Shown one piece after another: positions 45,090-51,522 of a stretch of 64,000 bases of DNA (its first letter is position 1; every line of letters starts with the position of its first letter). Made by a program: the position numbers and the translations under genes. The DNA is taken from IMG/VR virus record IMGVR_UViG_3300009001_000010, positions 1-64,000 of that record; one strand, 5' to 3'. Source of the stretch: a virus. The notes below the pieces were generated by a model that made no database searches, was not told the origin of the DNA, and saw only the letters and a list, made by a program, of their open reading frames with translations.

Positions 45090-45653
45090 CTATTGAGAGG
45101 TAAATTTCATTTCTACGGAAAGAGATAATCCAATTTGCTCAAATACTTTTCTAAGTTCAAGTAATGTATCGAATCTTTGTTTCCAAAAAGTCTTTACAAT
45201 TCTTGCTGCTTTTTCTGCAGAAACTGTGTTGGATAAATAACTATCCGCCATTCTTTCAATAACAGTTGCAGCTGGACGCTTTGCTCCCTTGGCTGCAAAA
45301 TTTGAGACAATAATATTTATCAAATCACTTTTTTTAATACTATTGCCACCACCTATAGCATCAACCATAGAAGAGGCAAGAGAATAATAATTTGAAGAAA
45401 TTTGAATATTGTTAGCAAGCTTAGTTAAAAGAGCTCTAAATTTTAAAATATCAAGCTCTTTAACAGTAGGAACTTCAATCATAAGATCAGAAGCCCATTC
45501 ATATAAGGTTTTATCATAAAAGATAAACTCTTTTATAAAGCTTTCAGTAATAGCTGAGTAAGTTTCAGCACCAATTTTAAGCTCATCTACAAGCTCTTGA
45601 GCTTCAATATTTATAAGCTCAATAACTTTTTCTTCATTGGTTTCTGCTGTCAT
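45090..45653 (-). CDS. hypothetical helical protein (187 aa)
   Basis: Start taken at 45653, where ATG overlaps the upstream TAA. The protein is helical and rich in Ala/Glu/Lys. No motif recognised. It is coupled to the SpoVG-like gene, so it may belong to the same DNA-binding module. Confidence 0.6.
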   Translation of the reverse strand: MTAETNEEKVIELINIEAQELVDELKIGAETYSAITESFIKEFIFYDKTLYEWASDLMIEVPTVKELDILKFRALLTKLANNIQISSNYYSLASSMVDAIGGGNSIKKSDLINIIVSNFAAKGAKRPAATVIERMADSYLSNTVSAEKAARIVKTFWKQRFDTLLELRKVFEQIGLSLSVEMKFTSQ

Positions 45654-46066
45654 TAAAAGCCCCAAAGAGGTTTACGTTCGCGAGAAGTAACTGCACCGGG
45701 ATCAGATTGTGCTGCAACCTCTCTAGCTGCGCTAACTTTAGCTTTAGAAGGAGCCGAAGATGCAGATGTAGCAGCTAGTGGGTCTGAAGTAGATGCATAA
45801 GAATTTAAAATAGAATCTTTAAGCTCTTTAGAGAAAGCTAAACCATCTTCATTCTTGAATCGAATATCATCAAAATATTTTTCGACTTTTTGACCATCTT
45901 CCATAATAGTACCTTTGTGGCTTGGAACAGATACAAAAAGACCATTAGAACCTTGAATGATTTTAAAGCCGTCAATCTCCATGATATCGTCAATAATAAC
46001 AGAAGCAATACCTTTAAGCTTTGATGCTGAATTAATTTTTCTTACATTAATCGTATATGAAAACAT
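45653..46066 (-). CDS. SpoVG-like DNA/RNA-binding protein
   Basis: A 137-residue protein. Residues 1-90 follow the SpoVG pattern: an INVRKIN start, LKGIASVIIDDIMEIDGFKI, then NGLFVSVPSHKG, DDIRF and a C-terminal helix. SpoVG proteins bind DNA or RNA and regulate gene expression in bacteria. The last 45 residues are a disordered Ala/Ser/Pro-rich tail with basic residues, which SpoVG usually lacks. AAGGAT ribosome site. Family call by pattern; the target is unknown. Confidence 0.75.
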   Translation of the reverse strand: MFSYTINVRKINSASKLKGIASVIIDDIMEIDGFKIIQGSNGLFVSVPSHKGTIMEDGQKVEKYFDDIRFKNEDGLAFSKELKDSILNSYASTSDPLAATSASSAPSKAKVSAAREVAAQSDPGAVTSRERKPLWGF

Positions 46067-46344
46067 TATTTATCCTTAATAATTTCAACATTATTTTTTA
46101 CTAAAAATAATTTATAATAATAGCCAACTAAAAAATATATAGAGAGTAATTGTTTTAAAGTTAAATCATCGACTTTATCAAAATTTGCAAAATAAGAATT
46201 TAATTCTTTTACAAAAGCATCAATAACTTCTTGATCTTTTTGTTCTAAATTTTCGTTTACATGCTTTAATAAGTTTAAAGTGAGCTGATTGAGATTTAAA
46301 TTAAAAGAATCACCCTGAGAAGGAGAAACTTTAAATTTAAACAT
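46066..46344 (-). CDS. hypothetical protein (92 aa)
   Basis: A 92-residue, Leu/Asn/Lys-rich helical protein between the Whirly-like and SpoVG-like genes, with 1-base spacing on both sides. No motif recognised. Function unknown. Confidence 0.6.
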   Translation of the reverse strand: MFKFKVSPSQGDSFNLNLNQLTLNLLKHVNENLEQKDQEVIDAFVKELNSYFANFDKVDDLTLKQLLSIYFLVGYYYKLFLVKNNVEIIKDK

Positions 46345-46345
46345 A

Positions 46346-46774
46346 CTACTGCCACCCTAACATTCGAGGAAGAGCAGCAGTAAATAATCTACCAAGAACT
46401 TGAAACTCTCCAGCAGATAAAGAAACAGAAACTCTTTTATCCCCTGAAGAAAGACCCATCATAAAAGTACCAGCATATTTACCTTCGCCAGGTGTAATAG
46501 TAAGCTTTTTGCCAGTACCATCATTATCATGATAAAAACTTCCCCACTTTGGGGAAGAAGGATCATCAAAAAATTGAGTTAAATCATTGATACCAAAAGC
46601 AAATGTAATCTTTTGATTTTTCCAATCATAAGATTTTTCTCCTTGAGAAGGAGCCATCTCTAAAAGCACCGCACCAGTTTTTTGAATTCTATTATTATCG
46701 TCTACTCTAGGAGGCAATAAAGTGAATTGAGCTGCTGCAGATTTTTTATAAATGTTAAATGAAGTTGGATACAT
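46346..46774 (-). CDS. Whirly-domain ssDNA-binding protein
   Basis: Start at 46774 (MYPTSFNIYK) with GGAAAAGGA upstream. 142 residues in the order of the plant Whirly domain: GAVLLEMAPSQG (34-45), YDWKNQKITFAF (49-60), a FYHDND turn (80-85), KKLTITPGEG, the strand GTFMMGLSS, then VSLSAGEFQVLGRLF and the end ALPRMLGW (135-141). Whirly proteins bind ssDNA as tetramers and protect organelle genomes. Here a replication or recombination ssDNA role is inferred. It overlaps the end of phoH. Confidence 0.72.
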   Translation of the reverse strand: MYPTSFNIYKKSAAAQFTLLPPRVDDNNRIQKTGAVLLEMAPSQGEKSYDWKNQKITFAFGINDLTQFFDDPSSPKWGSFYHDNDGTGKKLTITPGEGKYAGTFMMGLSSGDKRVSVSLSAGEFQVLGRLFTAALPRMLGWQ

Positions 46775-47630
46775 TATTTTCCTTTTCCAAGTTATAATAT
46801 TCGTCGGAAATTGATTCACAAAGATCAGCTAATACAGATCTATATTGTGAAGTTAAAGTTATTTGTGAAGTTGCTGTAGAATCTTTAAATGCATAAGATT
46901 CTAAAAAAATGTGTAAACCAGATTCCTTTTTTCTAAAAGGAGCATCTATTTGACCTAAATCACCAAGGCAAATTAATTTACTTGTAGAAGCAACTCTAGA
47001 AACAATAGTTTTCATTGTATGGATATCTGCATTTTGACATTCATCAAATATAACAACTGAATTTTCTAAAGACATGCCTCTTGCTAATTCTACTGGAAGG
47101 TATTTTAACCTGTTGTTTTCAAGCATTTCGAATATAAAATGCTCAGCATCTCTACCTAAAAGAGAGTTTATATGTACCATATAACTAGACATGATACCAG
47201 ACATTTTATCGTTTACATCACCAGGTAAAATGCCCATAACATTAGATTTACCTCCTACATATATAGAAGGTTTAATTAAAACAATATCTTTGTCATTTTT
47301 AAAATATTCATTTAAAGCGTAAGCTATAGAAAGCAAGGTTTTGCCAGTACCAGCTTTTCCTAAAGCAACAGACATTAAAATATTTTTATCTAATAAGGAA
47401 TCAATAAAAGCTTTTTGTTTAGAGTCTTTTGGTTTGATTCCTTGTAAATCTTTATAAGATAAAAGAGTAAAGTATGGAGATTTATATTTAGCTAAAGCTG
47501 AAGAAGTAGAAGATTTTAAAACTAAATATTCATTTTCATCTGGTTCAAAATCAAAAAAATCAGGTATTTTTAATTTCTTTTCTTTAAAAAATGAATCAAT
47601 ATAATTTTGGTCTATATGCAGATCTCTCAT
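46755..47630 (-). CDS. phoH: PhoH-family ATPase
   Basis: A 291-residue P-loop ATPase: Walker A GKAGTGKT (91-98), LIKPSIYVGG, the PhoH-like GILPGDVNDKM, Walker B VVIFDECQNA, then GDLGQIDAP and a SQYRS arginine motif. PhoH is common in marine phages. A helicase or RNA-related role is proposed for the family but not settled. AAAGGA site. It starts a run of DNA-metabolism genes after a 112-base intergenic region. Confidence 0.88.
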   Translation of the reverse strand: MRDLHIDQNYIDSFFKEKKLKIPDFFDFEPDENEYLVLKSSTSSALAKYKSPYFTLLSYKDLQGIKPKDSKQKAFIDSLLDKNILMSVALGKAGTGKTLLSIAYALNEYFKNDKDIVLIKPSIYVGGKSNVMGILPGDVNDKMSGIMSSYMVHINSLLGRDAEHFIFEMLENNRLKYLPVELARGMSLENSVVIFDECQNADIHTMKTIVSRVASTSKLICLGDLGQIDAPFRKKESGLHIFLESYAFKDSTATSQITLTSQYRSVLADLCESISDEYYNLEKENNVSNFI

Positions 47631-47742
47631 ATGTATTCCTTTTTATGGAAAGGTTGAGATAGTCTACTTTAAGACTAATAAAAACAACAAGCTTTGAAAA
47701 AATAAACAACAAGTATATATTTTGTATTTTAAAAATAAGAAC
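47631..47742 (-). promoter_or_regulatory. intergenic region with direct and inverted repeats
   Basis: 112 bases upstream of phoH. The plus-strand text AAACAACAAG occurs at 47682-47691 and 47704-47713, 22 bases apart (two helical turns). An inverted repeat TAGTC/GACTA lies at 47660-47664 and 47673-47677. It probably holds the phoH promoter and an operator. A poor sigma70-like box (TTGTTG, then 18 bases, then TAGACT) can be drawn but is weak. Confidence 0.3.
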
Positions 47743-48027
47743 TTATGTTTTGATTTTCCATTTTTGAAACATTTCTTTACGTTGTTGACGAATAGATTTA
47801 TTCATTTCATAATATGATTTTTTATTACTGAATAATACATGAAGACCAGACGCACGCAAACGTTTATCTGGCCGAACTTTAACATGATTACCTTTATTTC
47901 TTTCTTCTATAATTAAACTAGAAAGAGCTAAAATATAATCAGTGTAATTTGTTTTTATATTTAAATCGTAATAAAATAAAGTACTATTTTCGTCAATCTT
48001 TTTATGTAAAAAAGATTTGACTGTCAT
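47743..48027 (-). CDS. hypothetical protein (94 aa)
   Basis: Start taken at 48027 (MTVKSFLHKK), overlapping the upstream stop. Basic small protein with many Lys/Arg and a C-terminal helix. It is the last gene of the operon that includes the Ubl genes. No motif recognised. Confidence 0.55.
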   Translation of the reverse strand: MTVKSFLHKKIDENSTLFYYDLNIKTNYTDYILALSSLIIEERNKGNHVKVRPDKRLRASGLHVLFSNKKSYYEMNKSIRQQRKEMFQKWKIKT

Positions 48028-48425
48028 GCTTTTACCCAATAAGTAGTTTTGCGGTTATTATCATTTTGAATAATATCTCTTACATAATTATTAGAAATTA
48101 AATAATTAGATAAGGCTACATTAGAAGGAGTATTTTTAGGCATAACTTTTTTGACATGATCAAAAAGCTTAGAAAAAATAACTGTTTTATTTTTTTGTAA
48201 ATATCTTGCTACAATAGTAGCTTGTTTTGAATTTAAAGAACGAGTAGATCTTGTTCTATTTACTGGCCAGACTTTGTAATCAGTAATTCTTTTCTTTTTT
48301 TGTTTAACAATAGGCTTTTGTTGTTGAGAAACAGTAAAAGGTGAATGTTGATTTTTTACAAAAGTTTTAAAAGAAGAATTTACCTCGTCAGAAGTTCCTT
48401 CAAAAACATATACTTTTAAATTCAT
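48024..48425 (-). CDS. basic hypothetical protein (133 aa)
   Basis: A 133-residue, strongly basic protein. After a disordered Gln/Lys linker, the C-terminal 70 residues (QATIVARYLQKNKTVIF, then NVALSNYLISNNYVRDI) have the feel of a winged-helix DNA-binding domain. That is a fold guess only. Confidence 0.55.
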   Translation of the reverse strand: MNLKVYVFEGTSDEVNSSFKTFVKNQHSPFTVSQQQKPIVKQKKKRITDYKVWPVNRTRSTRSLNSKQATIVARYLQKNKTVIFSKLFDHVKKVMPKNTPSNVALSNYLISNNYVRDIIQNDNNRKTTYWVKA

Positions 48426-48427
48426 AA

Positions 48428-48733
48428 TTAGTCTTTCTTCAAAGGAAAAAATAAGTAACTATCATTTTCCAAAATTAAAGCACCAGCAGTATTTTTTCTA
48501 AATTTATAATTAGATTCATAATCAGAATTTAGAAAATCATGTAACCAAACTAAAGCTTCTTCTTTAGAAGGAAAAATATCAATAGTTAAAATATAATACC
48601 TTTTGGTATTAAGAAGTACAGGAGTATAATCGGGATAAGCTTCTAGCCAATGAGAATCAGATTCTTTAGCAGCTAAATAAGCTTTTTTTCCTGATTCACC
48701 CCGGCTAATAATATAATCAGGAAGTGCGGGCAT
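48428..48733 (-). CDS. hypothetical protein (101 aa)
   Basis: A 101-residue alpha/beta protein whose ATG overlaps the stop of the tandem Ubl gene by one base. The overlap ties it to the Ubl operon. No recognised motif. Confidence 0.6.
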   Translation of the reverse strand: MPALPDYIISRGESGKKAYLAAKESDSHWLEAYPDYTPVLLNTKRYYILTIDIFPSKEEALVWLHDFLNSDYESNYKFRKNTAGALILENDSYLFFPLKKD

Positions 48734-49164
48734 TAAATATTGCCCTTAACACTACCTGTAGCAAAAACTTCTGAATTTGGTGCAACAAGAGTTGCTTCCC
48801 ATTGAGTTGCAGGGATGCCTGCACCATTAACAATGATATCTCTACCATGCAAATTCTCTTGGCAAACAAGTTCAGCAAGAGTCATAGTTTGAGAAACATT
48901 TACAACTCTGGCGCCAGGACCAGGGATAACAACTAAAGTAATCGTATCTTGATTACCTTTAACGCTGCCTGTAGCAAATATTTCTGCATTTTGAGAGATA
49001 AGGGTAGTCTCCCACTGTGATGCAGGAATTCCTGTACCATTAATAATAATATCGCGGCCATGCAAATTCTCTTGACAAGCGAGCTGAGCAACAGTCATGT
49101 CGGGAGTAATAGTTACGGTGCGAGCACCAGGGCCAGGAATAACAACAAGTGTAACTGTAGACAT
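48733..49164 (-). CDS. tandem ubiquitin-like (beta-grasp) protein, two domains
   Basis: 143 residues made of two copies (about 3-71 and 72-142) of one beta-grasp domain: TLVVIPGPGAR, a TVxQL helix with QENLHGRDIIVNG, a T-L-x-x-x-x-E-x-FAT strand, and the fixed end TGSVKGN. The order and the ThiS-like 'tL...dGDev...GG' end fit ubiquitin-like modifiers. The last residues are GSVKGNI. Together with E1, E2-like and JAMM genes just upstream, this looks like a polyUbl precursor. There is no classical Gly-Gly end; the site before Asn may be cut. Confidence 0.72.
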   Translation of the reverse strand: MSTVTLVVIPGPGARTVTITPDMTVAQLACQENLHGRDIIINGTGIPASQWETTLISQNAEIFATGSVKGNQDTITLVVIPGPGARVVNVSQTMTLAELVCQENLHGRDIIVNGAGIPATQWEATLVAPNSEVFATGSVKGNI

Positions 49165-49212
49165 AAATTAAATAAAATCCTAAAATAAGTTAAAATATTT
49201 TTTATTTAATTT
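49165..49212 (-). other. 13-bp perfect inverted repeat before tandem Ubl gene
   Basis: Arms 49165-49177 and 49200-49212 are exact reverse complements (AAATTAAATAAAA / TTTTATTTAATTT). The left arm touches the start codon at 49164 and the AGGA ribosome site is in the loop. It may control translation or RNA stability between the two Ubl genes. The arms are all A/T, so chance is not excluded. Confidence 0.5.
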
Positions 49213-49232
49213 TATTTTACTTTAATATATTT

Positions 49233-49520
49233 TTATTTTCCGCGAGTAGGGTTATTACCACGGCCACCACCGCTTGGGCGGCCAGTAGTAGATGGACCAT
49301 TCTTCATATTGCCTTTTACAGAACCAGTAGCAAAAATTTCTGAACCTGAAGCAATTAATGTTGTTGGAAAAGTATTTGGAGCAACACCTGATCCATCAAC
49401 AATAATATCTCTTCCATGAAGATTTTCTTGAATAACAAGTTGTTCTACAGTCATGTCGGGAGTAATAGTTACAGTACGGGCTCCAGGCCCAGGAATAACG
49501 ACTAAAGTAATTGTAGACAT
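49233..49520 (-). CDS. single-domain ubiquitin-like protein with Gly/Arg tail
   Basis: 95 residues. Residues 3-70 are one beta-grasp domain almost identical in pattern to the two of the next gene (TLVVIPGPGAR, QENLHGRDIIVDG, EIFATGSVKGN). After GSVKGN comes a 25-residue flexible tail (NGPSTTGRPSGGGRGNNP) that a JAMM protease could remove to expose the modifier end. AAGGA ribosome site. It lies between the histone-like gene and the tandem Ubl gene. Confidence 0.72.
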   Translation of the reverse strand: MSTITLVVIPGPGARTVTITPDMTVEQLVIQENLHGRDIIVDGSGVAPNTFPTTLIASGSEIFATGSVKGNMKNGPSTTGRPSGGGRGNNPTRGK

Positions 49521-49533
49521 AAATTATAAATCC

Positions 49534-49728
49534 TTATTTATCAGTTTTTCTTTGGTTTCTAACAGCTTGAATATCGCTGCGTAAAGTTTTACAGCTTGCT
49601 GCTGTTTTAGATAAAGCGACTCTAATACGGCGTCCAGCCGCGTCTTGACCTCTTTCAAATTTATCTGCATCTTCTAAAGCAGAATTAAGAAGTTCAATCA
49701 TATAGGTTAATGTTTCTTTAGCGTCCAT
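49534..49728 (-). CDS. histone H1-like (Hc1-type) protein
   Basis: 64 residues with the pattern of the Hc1/histone H1-like family: DADKFERGQDAAGRRIR, then ALSKTAASCKTLRSDI and QAVRNQRK. In bacteria these proteins bind and compact DNA. It is shorter at the C-terminus than chlamydial Hc1. AAGGAAA ribosome site. It stands between the E1-like and first Ubl genes, so it could be a partner or target of the Ubl system (inference). Confidence 0.65.
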   Translation of the reverse strand: MDAKETLTYMIELLNSALEDADKFERGQDAAGRRIRVALSKTAASCKTLRSDIQAVRNQRKTDK

Positions 49729-49739
49729 AAAAATTTCCT

Positions 49740-50450
49740 TTATTTAAAGACAGTTAGTTGAGAGTTGTTGAGACTGAATATATGCTGACCATAATATTCA
49801 GATTTTTGTTGAGGGTTTCTATCTTCTGCAGCGTGCATACATAAAGCGTGTACGACATTAGAAGATACAATGTTAGTTAAAGTAGTAATAATTCTTTCGT
49901 TACAAGCAGATTCTGTAACTTCGTCATCAGACTTGAGAAGATCAACGAAATTAGTCATCTTTTCTTTATTATCTGTTTTAATAATATTAAGAATAGCATG
50001 AGAGAAACCCATTTTAGTTTCAAACATAGTATGAACGAAAGGATGATAAATTAAAGAAGAAGCTATTTCTTTTCTAGCAGATAATGAGTCAACAGCTACA
50101 AAAACGTAGTCTTCCAATTCTGATGAATGAGAAAGATCATTACCATCAAAAAAATGATTAAATGTTTGTACATTTACTTGAGGATTAAAAGTTTCTAATA
50201 CTTCTTTAAGTGCAGTAACTTTAGGTTGACCAACATGAGAGAGATTGTAAACTTGGTTTGGTAAGTTATGAGACTCGACAATATCTGCATCCCAAATTTT
50301 AAAATTATGCCAACCCATTTTTGCAGCCAACAAAGCGACCCAAGAACCAGTTGCACCTGCACCAATAATATTTAAAAATTTACCAGAAGCATCTTCAGGA
50401 CCAAAAAAAGCTCCATGGCGTAAAAAACTCACTTGATTAATAACTGACAT
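49740..50450 (-). CDS. E1/ThiF/MoeB-like adenylyltransferase
   Basis: 236 residues with a Rossmann nucleotide site (LNIIGAGATGSWVALLA, 27-43), the E1-type DADIVESHNLPNQVY (54-68; usual NLxRQ is NLPNQ here), VAVDS (Asp121), then SACNERIITTLTNIVSS with Cys183 in the position of the catalytic thiol. It is expected to adenylate the Ubl C-terminus and carry it as a thioester. Minimal length; there is no separate ubiquitin-fold or rhodanese domain. Confidence 0.8.
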   Translation of the reverse strand: MSVINQVSFLRHGAFFGPEDASGKFLNIIGAGATGSWVALLAAKMGWHNFKIWDADIVESHNLPNQVYNLSHVGQPKVTALKEVLETFNPQVNVQTFNHFFDGNDLSHSSELEDYVFVAVDSLSARKEIASSLIYHPFVHTMFETKMGFSHAILNIIKTDNKEKMTNFVDLLKSDDEVTESACNERIITTLTNIVSSNVVHALCMHAAEDRNPQQKSEYYGQHIFSLNNSQLTVFK

Positions 50451-50456
50451 ATTATT

Positions 50457-51512
50457 TTACGTTCCTAAGTAACTTAAAAAATCTTTTAAAGTTCTCTTAT
50501 CTGTTAAATTTAAAACAAACATTAAATATTTAGAAAAATCATTTACAGTATGATTGGTTTTTAAAAAATAGTTTTTAAATTCTTTTTTTAAATTAAAAGA
50601 CTTATTAGAATTCAAATAATACTCTACTGAATCTGGGTCAAACATTTTAGATAATAAATGTTTATTATCATTTAAACTAAAGAAAAGCCATAACATTTCT
50701 TGTTCATCTAAATGGCCAGATAAAGTTTCATAATATTCTTCAGCTTTTGTACTATTTGTTTTAATAGTAGAAAGTTTACGTTTTCTTGGAAATAAATCTT
50801 TTATAATGTGTTCGGATACATCTAAATTTATATAAGTATCAGAAGTAGTATGGGAATATTTATCTTCAGTATACCAAGAAGGATAATTAAAACCTGATTT
50901 ATTTAATAAAGAAGATTTAGAGTTTTTGAAAGAATATGTTTTCTTTTTAAATTTAGTTTTTGCTGCTTCTTGAATGTAAGAAAGATCAAAATCACTTGTT
51001 TGAATAAAAGAAACACCTTCATAAATATTTTTTGTAGTTGGATCGTAAACTCTAGAATAAAATTCATTTTGCTTATTAAAAATAAGCATAACTTGCCAAG
51101 TATCTTGTCCTTGATCAAGAGCTGATTGAATAAAAGAATTAAACTGATTTACATCCTGAAGGCTGGGAGAAACGCCCATGTTGTGGTGAGAATGACTCCA
51201 GCAAGTCATACTTTGAATAATACTATTAGTCTCTTCTAAAGAATGATCCTGCATAAGCTCTTTGTAAAAAGAAACCATCATTTGAGAATCAGTGTCAACT
51301 TCAGCAGCAGAACAATATTGCTCAGGAATGTATAACTGGTCTCCTAGGTTCAAATAAATATAATTATCATTAGTTGTGACATTGACAGTATTAAACCATT
51401 GAGCCTCTTGAGGGGCTAAATTAACAATAGTTTTTACAGATTCTAAATATTTTTGATTTATTACTAATTTAATTTCTTTATTAATTAAAGAAAAAGTAGA
51501 TACATTCTTCAT
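50457..51512 (-). CDS. JAMM/MPN metalloprotease (deubiquitinase-like)
   Basis: 351 residues. The N-terminal half carries a perfect JAMM motif: Glu36 (APQEAQW), His107-Ser-His109, then seven residues, then Ser117 and Asp120 (HSHHNMGVSPSLQD). JAMM enzymes cut isopeptide bonds or process Ubl precursors. The C-terminal 190 residues are helical and unknown. It sits between the E1 and E2-like genes. Given the GSVKGN ends of the Ubl domains, trimming the tandem Ubl is a good candidate role. Confidence 0.82.
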   Translation of the reverse strand: MKNVSTFSLINKEIKLVINQKYLESVKTIVNLAPQEAQWFNTVNVTTNDNYIYLNLGDQLYIPEQYCSAAEVDTDSQMMVSFYKELMQDHSLEETNSIIQSMTCWSHSHHNMGVSPSLQDVNQFNSFIQSALDQGQDTWQVMLIFNKQNEFYSRVYDPTTKNIYEGVSFIQTSDFDLSYIQEAAKTKFKKKTYSFKNSKSSLLNKSGFNYPSWYTEDKYSHTTSDTYINLDVSEHIIKDLFPRKRKLSTIKTNSTKAEEYYETLSGHLDEQEMLWLFFSLNDNKHLLSKMFDPDSVEYYLNSNKSFNLKKEFKNYFLKTNHTVNDFSKYLMFVLNLTDKRTLKDFLSYLGT

Positions 51513-51522
51513 ATTGAATTAA

